DNA of 64,000 nt from Eretmocerus hayati (taxonomy: Eukaryota; Arthropoda; Insecta; Hymenoptera; Aphelinidae): the NCBI GenBank assembly GCA_029851415.1, contig CM056742.1:57476454-57540453 (forward strand). The letters are read 5' to 3'. Position numbers and translations under genes: made by a program. Positions 24,025 through 34,104 of this stretch are shown here, in pieces. Under the pieces are notes generated by a model. The model worked only from the letters and a program-made list of their open reading frames with translations, did not search any database and was not told the origin of the DNA. The stretch's first letter is position 1. Each line of letters opens with the position of its first letter.

Positions 24025-24414
24025 ATGCCACCACGAGATCTTCCATTGGAAAGGGAAATTCACCATTTGAGAGAACCAGATTCCAATCACCATCAACCAA
24101 GAGAACCCGATTTTAACCAATATTTTGAAATCGTTAACCGACTCGTTACCACATACTGCATGTCACAGAGAATTGAAATTTCGGAATTCTATATTGTCAA
24201 TCAAAGTGGAGCACACTCTTGCTTGGACTGCTTCGAGGAAGGAATTTTTGAACCGAGTGAGAGAATTATTATCTATATGGATTCCCACTTGAACGTAAAT
24301 AGAGATCAAGACATATTCTCGTGCGATTTGTGCGGGGTCCCCCTGGTGTATAAGCGGTTAGCAATCGACTGTAGAGAGTGCATACGGATCGCGTCAAATC
24401 AGATCCGTAATTGA
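24025..24414 (+). CDS. Accessory leader ORF with three CxxC pairs
   Basis: A 129-codon ORF beginning MPPRDLPLEREIHHLREP. Three Cys pairs are visible: SCLDCF near residue 65, SCDLCG near residue 100 and DCRECI near residue 118. These could bind zinc in a ribbon-like or treble-clef fold. A fourth pair (ACEKCF) occurs in the next ORF at 24625-24816, which may be a displaced continuation. The ORF lies in the retrotransposon leader between the coiled-coil ORFs and gag, where most gypsy elements have no gene. Function unknown. Nucleic-acid binding is a guess based only on Cys spacing. Confidence 0.45.
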   Translation: MPPRDLPLEREIHHLREPDSNHHQPREPDFNQYFEIVNRLVTTYCMSQRIEISEFYIVNQSGAHSCLDCFEEGIFEPSERIIIYMDSHLNVNRDQDIFSCDLCGVPLVYKRLAIDCRECIRIASNQIRN

Positions 24415-24624
24415 AGGGTATGATATTGAGCGTAATAGATAACAGAGAAAACCACACTTGGTCGAACCGGTTGGTCAGCTCTTTCCTATCACAGAAGGTC
24501 TATGAATATTTGTTGAGCAATAGACGACACATTCGCTTTCACGTGGACGACTCAATCACCCAATCCCCACAGAATAAAATCAGGAACAACGGAGGCTAAG
24601 ATCTTTTACAATTGTAGAAATTCG

Positions 24625-24816
24625 ATGTGTTACAAAAACATATCTCCCGATATAAGCACGGAAATAACGAATCAGAATCATTTAGACTCGTTTCTTCTGG
24701 AATTGAGAAATTTCATCTGTTTGTTCTCAGAAAAGAACGTAGCGATTATCCTAGGGAGCCCGGATAAGTCGTTTGCATGCGAAAAGTGTTTTACAGAGAA
24801 AAACTCAATAATATAA
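24625..24816 (+). CDS. Small ORF with one CxxC pair
   Basis: A 63-codon ORF ending SFACEKCFTEKNSII. It lies between the CxxC-rich ORF and gag in the same frame as that ORF, but separated from it by stops and by another short ORF at 24411-24599. It may be the C-terminal remnant of a longer accessory protein. Confidence that it is translated on its own is low. Confidence 0.3.
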   Translation: MCYKNISPDISTEITNQNHLDSFLLELRNFICLFSEKNVAIILGSPDKSFACEKCFTEKNSII

Positions 24817-24901
24817 AAAAAACTTTCTTTATCGATAGCCGCTTCCATAGCATCAAAGAGAGGCACAGCAAAGTGGCATTTTGCAACGAAATATTGACTA
24901 T

Positions 24902-24922
24902 AGAGAGAGAGAGAGAGAGAGA
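24902..24922. repeat. (GA)n microsatellite
   Basis: About 20 bp of GA dinucleotides upstream of gag. Confidence 0.9.
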
Positions 24923-24976
24923 GGCGATCGGGTGTGAGATTTGTTTAAGGGGGCGTCGGAGTCCTATCAATATTGT

Positions 24977-25152
24977 ACAGTTACCGACATGATCAAGTTC
25001 TCGGATTTCTCGATGAATTTTCGAGATATTAAAAATCTAACAAGTAACGCCGATTCTATGAGCCATACAGAATCGGCGTTACTTAGTAGAATCCCGATCT
25101 CTCGAAAATTCATCGAGAAATCCGAAAACTCGACAATGTCGGTATCTGACAT
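24977..25152. repeat. Long inverted repeat just upstream of the gag start
   Basis: Two arms of about 80-85 bp (24977-25063 and 25072-25152) are inverse copies: GATTTCTCGATGAATTTTCG on the left pairs with CGAAAATTCATCGAGAAATC on the right, and AGTAACGCCGATTCT with AGAATCGGCGTTACT around a ~10-nt loop. The transcript would fold into a long hairpin ending next to the likely gag ATG. It may be a small inserted inverted-repeat element or a structured leader. Confidence 0.85.
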
Positions 25153-26440
25153 CCTCTTAAGAATAATTCACAATAACTTCAGGTGGCCGTATAAAATGTC
25201 GAGAACACGGGGGACAGTTAGGGTCCGGAAATCGCCGAGGCTAAACTCCGGAACCAGATCTGTAGATGAAATAGAACCGGTCCAAACCCGAACAACAATG
25301 GAAAATGTTACGAGATCGGCGGATTTGACTATCGCGATTCCAACAAATCAGAGAAATCAACAAAACGGGTCGATATCAATGGCAACTGATAACCCCGATA
25401 CGAGAAGTACGGTATCAAACATGAGCATAAATGACAACGCGGAACATACGAACAGGAGGCTCCTTTCAATTTCCGAGGCCATAAAACTCCTGCCAAATTT
25501 TGACGGGAAGAATATTTCAGTCTCGACTTCCATCCATAATTGCACGGACATTGAATCTTTAATCAACCCTTGCGACAAGTTTGTCTTTACAAGAATAGTA
25601 AAATCAAAAGTAACGGGACAGGCGGAAAAATACGTGGGAGCTAAAAATTACAACGATTTACAATCTCTATTCTCCGACTTGAAACGAGTTTTTGATCCTT
25701 TCAGAAATGTTTTTGGACTTCAAATCGAATTATCAAAAACAACTAAAAAACCGAATGAATCAGTGACCGGGTACGGGCTGAGGATGTCACAAATTTTGAA
25801 TAAATCACTCGATGCTGCCTGCGACGGTATAGCAGGGACGGAATCAAGCGGGATGAGGGAATCGACGATCAGGAACGTGATTTCATGCTTTATCAGAGGT
25901 CTTGAAAAACATTACTGGTACAAACTGAAAATTGAAGACTTCGATAACCTGGACAAGGCCATTGACGCAGCTGTTAAAATAGAGGAGAAAATGAGGGACT
26001 TTGAAATGATGCATAAACAAAATGAGGGGCTAACAGCCACAATAAATACAGTGGAAACTCAAAGGCAAGGGGATTTGGATCCTAGACGTTGTTATAACTG
26101 TGGCAGAAATGGACACTTGGCGCGTAATTGTAAGAATACATCATTGAAAATTCGAGCACAAAATATGAACGCGAACCGTAGCCACCCATACGAGAAAAAA
26201 TGCAACTGCTGCAGAGCAATAGGACATATACGTTGGGGATGCCGCTATAAAGATCTGGCGTGCAATACTTGCGGGACAAAGGGACACTTACATCAGATAT
26301 GCAGCAGAGCACCTCAAAACGAGAACCAAAGGGTAACACGTAACATGCCAAAGAGACAACCTGAGTCAGGCAAAAATAAGAGCGGTAATTTGAACTCAAA
26401 CCCAACTCATTGGAAGAGTGCAACAATGAGGAGGCCTTAG
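25136..26440 (+). CDS. gag: Gag of the plus-strand gypsy element, three zinc knuckles
   Basis: The open frame extends back to about 24941, but the first sensible ATGs are at 25136 (MSVSD) and 25196 (MSRTRG), just after the long hairpin; I take 25136. A basic, Ser/Thr-rich N-terminus is followed by a capsid-like region (LLPNFDGKNISV, then KLKIEDFDNLDKAIDAAVKIEE). The C-terminus holds three CX2CX4HX4C knuckles: CYNCGRNGHLARNC, CNCCRAIGHIRWGC and CNTCGTKGHLHQIC. Gag coats and packages the element RNA. The frame is intact. It overlaps the protease frame by 52 nt in the -1 register, so protease would be made by ribosomal frameshifting. Confidence 0.88.
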   Translation: MSVSDILLRIIHNNFRWPYKMSRTRGTVRVRKSPRLNSGTRSVDEIEPVQTRTTMENVTRSADLTIAIPTNQRNQQNGSISMATDNPDTRSTVSNMSINDNAEHTNRRLLSISEAIKLLPNFDGKNISVSTSIHNCTDIESLINPCDKFVFTRIVKSKVTGQAEKYVGAKNYNDLQSLFSDLKRVFDPFRNVFGLQIELSKTTKKPNESVTGYGLRMSQILNKSLDAACDGIAGTESSGMRESTIRNVISCFIRGLEKHYWYKLKIEDFDNLDKAIDAAVKIEEKMRDFEMMHKQNEGLTATINTVETQRQGDLDPRRCYNCGRNGHLARNCKNTSLKIRAQNMNANRSHPYEKKCNCCRAIGHIRWGCRYKDLACNTCGTKGHLHQICSRAPQNENQRVTRNMPKRQPESGKNKSGNLNSNPTHWKSATMRRP

Positions 26441-26804
26441 ATTTACTGCACTCGAATCAACAGGAGACACGCGTTATTCTGACATGTTCTTTGAATTTGA
26501 GACAATGTCCAACGATAAAACTAAAGAGCGATGATTTGAAAGAAGAGGTGAAATTTTTAATAGACACTGGAGCAGAAGTAAATTTCTTGGGAATCAATTT
26601 TTTGAGAAATCACGTGAGGTATAACTCTTCAGTTACGGTTAAATTAACAGGCATTGAGGACAAAATTGTTGACACCTTGGGTTATGTGAAGATTAAGTTC
26701 GAGAATTGTTTACCATGCGAATTTTTTCTAGTGCCAGAGGACTTTCGTATAAGTTATGATGGATTGATCGGGATAAGATTTTTGAGGAAACATGAAGCTG
26801 ACCT
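26389..26804 (+). pseudogene. pol: Gypsy protease, 5' part of interrupted pol
   Basis: This frame overlaps the end of gag and contains the retropepsin catalytic motif (FLIDTGAEVNFLG) and the C-terminal signature (YDGLIGIRFLRKHEADL). Host-element coding stops at the 13-bp target duplication ending at 26804, where a 7.3-kb insertion begins. Across the insertion the codon phase is kept: the duplicated codons reappear at 34105-34117 in the frame that leads to RT. The protease would cleave Gag and Pol in the particle. Confidence 0.85.
26398..26404 (+). promoter_or_regulatory. Candidate -1 frameshift heptamer
   Basis: AAACCCA reads A AAC CCA in the gag frame, fitting X XXY YYZ. It lies inside the 52-nt gag/protease overlap (26389-26440). 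C in the Y position is a weaker slippery type. No downstream pseudoknot was worked out. Confidence 0.45.
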
Positions 26805-26883
26805 ATACAAGTTGAACATTTGGTATCGTCAATCTTGAAGGACGGTGGGGAACTAAATAAATCCCCAAAATTTCATGATGGAA

Positions 26884-26935
26884 ATTTTATTGCAACGTTT
26901 CGTCCACTAGGTTTTGTGGACCTCAGCAGGCTTCA
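26884..26935 (-). ncRNA. Penelope hammerhead-type motif, left end (degenerate)
   Basis: The minus strand reads CCTGCTGAGGTCCAC, an eight-base loop, then GTGGACGAAACGTTGC. The GUCCAC/GUGGAC stem and GAAAC are kept, but the core CUGANGA reads CUGCUGA, so cleavage activity is doubtful. Mirrors the right-end copy. Confidence 0.55.
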
Positions 26936-27450
26936 GGTTTCTGTTTCGACATATGTATAAAGATAGAAAATATGAAAATTTTTTACAAATGATGGATGTA
27001 TGAATATTCAAGATGCGCAACTTACGTTATTCTTTAAATCGTCATGATATTTTGGACGATCTTGTAATAGAGCACAGACATAACGTCTAGCTCCTGTCAA
27101 TACAAGTAAACAGAGTGAGTCATAAGTCTCATTTTTCACTCAAATTTATATTAGCGCGATCGCAGTGTACAGTAAGTGACATATGTATGAAAAGTAGTGC
27201 ATGTGGGAGAGAGAAAGAGAGCGGGGGGTCAACGAGCTTTGTTAGCCGTTGCCCACAACGGGTTATATATTTGACTGAGATTTTGAATATCGTCTTTCCT
27301 ATTGATGCAATTCTCATCGAATTTTATATGGATCATTTCAGAGATCAACCGTTTTTTCCAATTTTTCTCTGTGTCTAAAATTTTGGTTTGATCCCAATGG
27401 AAATCGTGTTTATCATTTAGTCTGTGAACAAAAACTACGGACTTTTTATC

Positions 27451-27944
27451 TTTGTGTTCAATTTAGTCGACAGAGCCACGTCACTTTCACATAAAAAATT
27501 TCATTCCTCTAACTTGTCAATCGTAAAACAACTCCTTTCTGACAATGATTATCCTGAAGATTTCACTGACAAATGTATAAAAACTAGATTACATCGTTCA
27601 AAAGATCTCATGAACAGAGCGGAAAGAATACGTTGCAACCAAATTCTATATGCTGGCCAGAACAAAATTTGTATCCCATACCACGAACGCTTATTGAAAA
27701 ATGTAATGCTCTGTTCAAACATAACGATATTCACACTCTTCCAAAAGTTTCTAAGACATTAAGCTCAATAGTAAAATTAGGTGAGGACCAACTAGATAAA
27801 TTTAGCAAAACTGGTGTTGTTTATAAATTTCAGTGTGAAGATTGCCCAGCAACGTATGTGGGAGAGACAAAAAGACAACTAGGTACACGCATTAAAGATC
27901 ATATTACAAACAAAGATAAAAAGTCCGTAGTTTCTGTTCACTAG
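27451..27944 (+). pseudogene. Penelope-like ORF fragment: RT end plus GIY-YIG endonuclease
   Basis: The first part (LVDRATSLSHKKFHSSNL, then IVKQLLSDNDYPEDF) matches the region after the reverse transcriptase core in Penelope-like proteins. A frameshift near 27700 leads to TLSSIVKLGEDQLDK and then the GIY-YIG motif (GVVYKFQCEDCPATYVGET, followed by RQLGTRIKDH with its Arg). The RT catalytic core and the endonuclease C-terminus are missing, so this is a dead remnant. In live elements the endonuclease nicks the target for RT priming. It lies between the inverted terminus and the 176-bp array, only in the left arm. Confidence 0.8.
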
Positions 27945-28359
27945 GGTGGTCCTTATTTCCCAAGTTTCACAGATCCTTCCTCCCCCCCTCTGGATACCTT
28001 CTTTGAGCCGGAAAAACATGGGTAAAATTTCCCCCGAGCCCCTAGAGAGTGATTTGATAATGCCTCAAAGAGCATATTGCTTTGAAACTCAAGTAAAAAA
28101 TAACGCTTTTTGTGATTTTTCTGTCCCTATGTTCGAGCTCTTGAAACTTAGTAATTCTTCGCGAATGTAAAAGTGGGGATACATGTTCCCCCGTAAAATT
28201 TGATGCTGAATCGAATTTCATCGTGACATTTGAACTAGGATGCCACCCAATACTCGTAAATTGCGTTTTCCGACGCGGAAAACATTTTTAGCGCGACTTT
28301 TTCATCTCATTCGAGTGTCTCAGGCGTCACTTACTCCCTCAAGATTAATCTAAACCACT

Positions 28360-29330
28360 TATTTCCGAGTGAAAAAGACGCTGAATTGGAATCCATCGTC
28401 ATTTCCTAGGTATAATGTCGCCCAACGTGAGGAAAATGCGTTTTTCCACCGAGAATGCACCTTAAGCGAGTCTTTTACGCCCGAATCGAGTGTCTCAGGC
28501 GTCACTCACTCTCTCGAGATCAATACGAACGACCTGATTTCATGTCAAAAAACACGTTGAATTAGAATTCATCCTTATTTCCTAGGTATAATGTCGCCTA
28601 ACGTCAGAAACATGCGCTTTTCCACCGAGAAAGTACCTTGAGCGAGTCTTTCACGCCGGAATCGAGTGTCTCAAGCGTCACTCACTCTCTCAAGATTAAT
28701 CTAAACCACCTAATTCCATGTAAAAAACCCCGCTGGATTGGAATCCATTGTTATTTACCAGGTATAATGTCGCCTCACGTGAGAAAAATGTGTTTTTCCA
28801 CCAAGGAAGCTACCTAAGCTCATCTTTCACGCGGGAATCGAGTGTCTCAGGCGTCACTCACTTTCTCGAGATTGATCTTAACGACCTGATTTCATGTAGA
28901 AAACCACGTTGAATCAAAATTCATCGTTATTTCTCAGGTACAACGACGCCCAACGTGAGAGAAATCCGTTTTTCCACTGAGAAAGCACCCTAAGCGCGTC
29001 CATCGCGCGGGAATCGAGTGTCTCAGGCTTCACTCACTTCCCCGAAATTGATCTCAATGACCTGAACCCATGTAAGAAACCACGTTGAATCGAAATTCAT
29101 CATCATTTCTCAGTAACAACGATGCCTAACGTGGAACAAATGCGTTTTCCCACCCAGAAAGCATCCTAAGCGCATCTTCCACCCCCGAATTGAGTGTCTC
29201 AGGCGTCACTCACTCTCTCGAGACTGATGTAAATTGACCAAAATGTCTCTTCCGTTCGATTCGAGGGTCTCAGCAGTCACTGACTCACGTAGGAATGGTC
29301 AGAACGTTCCAAATCCATGCCAAATCAGAG
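28360..29330. repeat. 176-bp tandem array, left arm
   Basis: Units repeat every 176 bp, as shown by GGTATAATGTCGCC at about 28410, 28586 and 28762 and GGTACAACGACGCC at 28938. Shared phrases include GAGTGTCTCAGGCGTCACTC and TTTTTCCACCGAGAA. The last units are more diverged. The same array occurs in inverse orientation in the right arm. Confidence 0.9.
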
Positions 29331-30330
29331 TTCACCATCATTTCTGCCGTAAAATTGGTCCCTGTAAAGAGACCTAAGAGAGAGTTCCTGCCAAAATCGA
29401 AAAACTGTCTCACTTGGCCTCATATGGGATTTTCGGGATCCGTGTCAAACTCTCTTCACAACCATCCCTAAAGGCGCTCACTATCGTATGAAGATCTAGG
29501 CTGAATCGAATTCGTCAATGGTGTCTTGTTGAAATTACCTCCAATCAGCGCGAGATAAAAGTATCTCGTACGAAAACGTCTATGCACTCCGGCCGCCTAA
29601 TCCAGAAAGAGATCAATCGGGCTTACTCTAACTCAACCCTCACGGGTAAGGTCCCTATCTCACGAGAAAGATTGTAGCGCCCCTTTCTCGTGCGTTGCGG
29701 CCGGTCACCGAACCAAACCTTACACGCTTCGCAATCCTAGCATTTTATGTGAAAATGGGATCCTATGGCCGCTCCAGTACTCCAGGCCCTGCTCCCAGCC
29801 TTTTGTCAGCGTCGATTCACGTCGGTCGTTTTGGCAGTTAACGACGAGCAACGTCAAGCTGTCATGAAATTTTAGTGAGTTGCGAATAAGCAGGTCCCTG
29901 GGGAACCGATCGAGATTCTGGAATCACAATGCTTCCCTAAATTACTCTCTGGTATACTTTCAAGTTTGAATCCATGTCGAATCTGACTATACAGAAGAGT
30001 CTATGATTTCCAGAGCCAGAATATACCAGAATAGTATATTATGATACAAGGGCGCAAACGATGGTTTTCACAGTTCGAGTGACTCTTTTAGGCCCGAGCC
30101 GCAGGTGAGGGTTTAAATAGTCATGAGAAGGAGAAAATCATTGCGCCCGAGTATCATACTATGCTTTTTGATCTTTTGTGAGCAAATGGGAAGCGAATAC
30201 GCTGCTAAATGAGATTAGCAGAATGCTTTCTCTTAGCGAAATAGTTCAAGAGGTTCACTGAAACTAATGAGAAATTTGCAAAACTGATCAAATTCCAAAA
30301 TGATGATTGGGATTCCTACAGAATAGTTTT
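29331..30330. other. Centre of the foldback: no gene recognised
   Basis: About 1 kb without domain-bearing ORFs. A perfect 10-bp hairpin (CACGAGAAAG..CTTTCTCGTG) lies at 29661-29692. Confidence 0.5.
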
Positions 30331-31930
30331 TTTTTTAATCTAATTTAATTGCATTTCATATCACACTCACAATCCAATGACTGGATCCAACCAATCGATG
30401 TAGAATGAGGGAAAAGTATCTCTCTAGTCCATTAAAAGGTGGATAGATTAGTTGTAGAGGGAGATATGAGGATAAAATGAATTTTAGCTGCAATTTTCTT
30501 CTAATATTTTGGGTTATTATTACGAGATTCACTTTTAGGGGAATTAAGATGACCTAAACTGGGGTTTTTCATGGAAGATATGTAGTCTGGTTGAGGGAAA
30601 ATTTTGATATAGTTGGTGAAAAGATCATAAAAATGGAGTTTTTTAAAAAAAATTTGGATTTTTCGGGAATAAATTGGATTTTGAATGTATTTAAAAGGAT
30701 TTTGAAGAATTCGGTATCAACTAATCGATTTAGAACGATGAAAAAGTATAAACTTAGTTGAGTAAAATTTGTATATATTAGTTTAGGGGGTGGGTAATAA
30801 CGGAAAATGAATTTTAGATGCGATTTCCTTCTAATACTTTAAGTTATTATAAGGAGATTGCCTTTTAGGGGAATTCAGATGACCTAAACTACGGTTTCCC
30901 ATGGAATATATATAGTATGGTTGAGGGAAAATTTTAATATAGTTGGTGTGAGGATTATAAAAATGGAGTATTTTGAAAAAATTTGGATTTTTCGGGAATA
31001 AATCGGATTTTGAATGTATTAAAACGGATTTTGACAAAATTCGGTATGAACTAATCGATTTAGAACAATGAAAAAGTATCAACTTAGTTGAGTAAAATTT
31101 GAATAAAGTAGTTTAGAGGAGAGATATGAGGAAAGTATGAATATTGAAAGAAATATTTTTGTATAATTTGAGTTATTTTTTTGAGGAAAATAGTTATCGG
31201 GATTTGGGCTACCTAAAGTGAGGTTTTTTTAGCAAAACGTGTAATTTGGTCAAAACAGAATTTCGATAGAATAGGTCTAAACATGCTCAAATTGCTGTTT
31301 TTGTTGGAAATTTTGGTTTTTTTATAAAAATTTACGTTGATGGAGTTTAAATAGAATTTCGGTATTAACCAGAAGATAGATTGAGCCAAAAAAACCATAG
31401 CCTAGGTAATCAAAATTGGGGTAAGGTGAAGTTAGAAAGAGATATTTTAGTATGAAAGTACACAATTTCAGCGATTTTACCTCAAAAAACGTTTAAATCA
31501 GATTCGATTTGGAGAGGAGACCAGACAAATCACTGGTCTCATCTCTGAGTGATTCTATACAACTTGTAGAAGAGCAAAAATCGATAAAGTTGAGTGTAGA
31601 AGAGAAAGCGTGGCGCAAAAAAAAACAACACACATACACACAGACACAGACACAGTCAAAGGGCCGGAGAGATGAGTCACTGGGGAGTTTTTGAGGATTA
31701 TAAGGGGAAAAGTGTTACTTACAATCGTTAGATTTTGGCGAGAGGAATAAAATGGTTAAAGCACTTTTGTGATGAGATGAATTATGTTGAAGAAAATATT
31801 GAGTTGAATGGAAGAATTGATCAAAAATTTGCTGTGTCGAAAACAAAGCTTTCCCTTTAGAGAAAGCAAAAACAGTGTGCAAATTACTCATTTGCACACA
31901 GACGATCAAAAAGCCAGTTACATTCTATAC
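30330..31930. repeat. ~325-bp tandem repeat family, copy 2
   Basis: Units near 30590, 30918 and 31247 share the TGGTTGAGGG(A)AAATTTTGATA theme and ~328-bp spacing with copy 1 at 9.9-11.3 kb. The tail also matches: CAAATCACTGGTCTCAT, AAGTGTTACTTACAATC and AGAGAAAGCAAAA. It lies in the centre of the foldback, so it was either part of that element or inserted into it. Confidence 0.75.
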
Positions 31931-32349
31931 AGCTAAGTTTAACAAGGGATAAAAGACAGTATCCAGACGCAAGTAAGATGACCGTTCTGAAAAAGATGAG
32001 GATCGAAGAGGGAAGATCTTCATAATTTTATGAGTCGAGGAATCGTGTTATGTTGTTAACTTGAGTCACTCGATATCTCCACTCTTGTTTATAAATGCAT
32101 CTCCCTAGTCAAAGCGTGATGAAGAGTATCGACTATCCCATCCGAATCAGATATCGTAAATTTTTTTCTCCAATAGATGCCTGAGGTGTAAATCCTTTTG
32201 ACTCATGATATCCCTATTTGTGTCGAGTGTCAAAATGTTCTGGTGGAGAATGATGACTGAGTTCTGTAAGAATCACAATGGTTTGTAGGGACTTTGAGCT
32301 GTCTCTCAAATTGTTTTGGTTGATTCCAGACTTTTCATAAATTTTACCC

Positions 32350-33060
32350 AGGAATTCGTCATCTTTCGTGGATTTCGGTGCATTTTGGCGGGAAAACGGA
32401 TTTATTCACGTTAAGCGTCGTTGTACCCGAAAAATAACGATGAATTTTGATCCAGCGTAGATTTTTACATAAAATCAGGTCGTTTAGATCAATCTCGAGA
32501 GAGTAAGTGACGCCTGAGACACTCGATCCCCGCGTGAAAGATGAGCTTAGGGTGCTTCCTTGGTGGAAAAACACATTTTTCTCACGTTAGGCGACATTAT
32601 ACCTGGTAATTGGAGATGGATTCCAATTCAACGTGTTTTTTCACATGAAATTTGGTCGTTCGTATTGATCCCGAGAGAGTGAGTAACGCCTGAGACACTC
32701 GATTCGGGCGTGGAAGACTCGCTTAAGGTACTTTCTCGGTGAAAAAATGCATTTTTCTCACGTTAGGCGACATTATACCCAGGAAATAAGGATGAATTCT
32801 AATCCAGCGTGTTTTTTTACATAAAATGAGGTGATTCGTATTGATCTCGAGAGAGTGAGTGACGCCTGAGACACTCGATTCGGGCGTGAAAAACTGGCTT
32901 AAGGTGCTTTCTCGGTGGAAAAACGCATTCTTCTCACGTTGGGCTACATTGAACCTAGGAAATAACGATGGATTCCAATTCAGCGTATTTTTCTACATGA
33001 AAATAGGTGGTATAGATTAATCTTGAGGGAGTGAGTGACGCCTGAGACACTCGAATGAGA
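32350..33060. repeat. 176-bp tandem array, right arm (inverted)
   Basis: The inverse of the left-arm array. GGCGACATTATACC-type motifs occur at about 32590 and 32765, with relatives at 32415, 32942 and 33118, again 176 bp apart. GAGTGACGCCTGAGACACTC is the complement of the left-arm phrase. Confidence 0.9.
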
Positions 33061-33376
33061 TGAAAAAGTCGCGCTAAAAATGTTTTCCGCGTCGGAAAAC
33101 GCAATTTACGAGTATTGGGTGGCATCCTAGTTCAAATGTCACGATGGAATTCGATTCAGCATCAAATTTTACGTGGGAACATGTATCCCCACCTCGACAT
33201 TCGCGAAGAAACACTAAGTTTCAAGAGCTCGAACATAGGGACAGAAAAATCACAAAAAGCGTTATTTTTCACTTGAGTTTCAAAGCAAGATGCTCTTTGA
33301 GGCACTATTAAATCACTCTCTGGGGGCTCAGAGAAAATTTTTCCCATATTTTTTCGGCTCAAAGAAGGTATCTAGA

Positions 33377-33393
33377 GGGGGGGGGGGGGGGGG
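33377..33393. repeat. Poly-G tract (17 G)
   Basis: A 17-nt G run in the right arm. The matching place in the left arm has a C run of only seven (about 27982-27988), so the tract differs between arms. Confidence 0.9.
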
Positions 33394-33935
33394 AGAAAGG
33401 ATCTGTGAAATTTGGGGAATAAGCACCACCCTACTGTTCACAGACTAAATGATAAACACGATTTCCATTGGGATCAAACCAAAATTTTAGACACATAGGA
33501 AAATTGGAAAAAACGGTTGATTTCTGAAATGATCCATATAAAATTCGATGAGAATTGCATGAATAGAAAAGACGATATTCAAAATCTCAGTCAAATATAT
33601 AACCCGTTGTGGGCAACGGCTGACAAAGCTCGTTGACCCCCCGCTCTCTTTCTCTATCCCACATGCACTACTTTTCATATATATGTCACCTACTGTACAC
33701 TGCGATCGCGCTAATATAATTTTGAGTGAAAAATGAGACTGATGACTCACTCTGTTTACTTGTATTGACAGGAGCTAGACGTTATGTCTGTGCTCTATTA
33801 CAAGATCGTCCAAAATATCATGACGATCTAAAGAATAACGTAAGTTGCACATCTTGAATATTTATACATCCATCATTTGTAAAAAAATTTCATATTTTCT
33901 ATCTTCATACATATGTCGAAACAGAAACCTGAAGC

Positions 33936-33985
33936 CTGACGAGGTCCACAAAACCTAGTGGACGAAACGTTGCAATAAAATTCCC
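33936..33985 (+). ncRNA. Penelope hammerhead-type motif, right end
   Basis: Plus strand: CTGACGA, G, GTCCAC, eight-base loop, GTGGAC, GAAAC, then GTTGCAATAAAA. The CUGANGA box and GAAA are both present with a 6-bp stem II. The extra G after the CUGANGA box and the weak stem III leave activity uncertain. The GACGAAACGTTGCAATAAA string is characteristic of Penelope-like termini. Confidence 0.65.
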
Positions 33986-34104
33986 ATCACGAAATTTTGG
34001 GAATTTATTTAGTTCTCCACCGTCCTCCAAGATCGACGATACCAAATGTTCAACTTGTATATTAACCATCAAGGACGAAAAAATCTACCAAAATCACTTA
34101 TGAT

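Larger units (their letters stand above)
26805..34104. mobile_element. 7.3-kb Penelope-derived inverted (foldback) insertion in pol
   Basis: Flanked by a perfect 13-bp duplication, ATGAAGCTGACCT, at 26792-26804 and 34105-34117. The ends are inverse copies: ACAAGTTGAACATTTGGTAT from about 26806 and its complement ending about 34060. A 44-bp tail (34061-34104) is present only at the right end, as described for Penelope pseudo-LTRs. Both ends carry GACGAAACGTTGCAATAAAA, a hallmark of Penelope-like hammerhead termini. The arms (about 26805-29000 and 32350-34060) also share inverse 176-bp arrays. The left arm alone holds a ~520-bp piece of Penelope ORF. The centre (29330-32350) includes another dispersed repeat. 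Confidence 0.85.

Noticed and set aside
28360..29330. CRISPR or rDNA spacer interpretation of the 176-bp repeats
   Set aside because: The whole 176-bp unit repeats without unique spacers, and no rRNA sequence is nearby.
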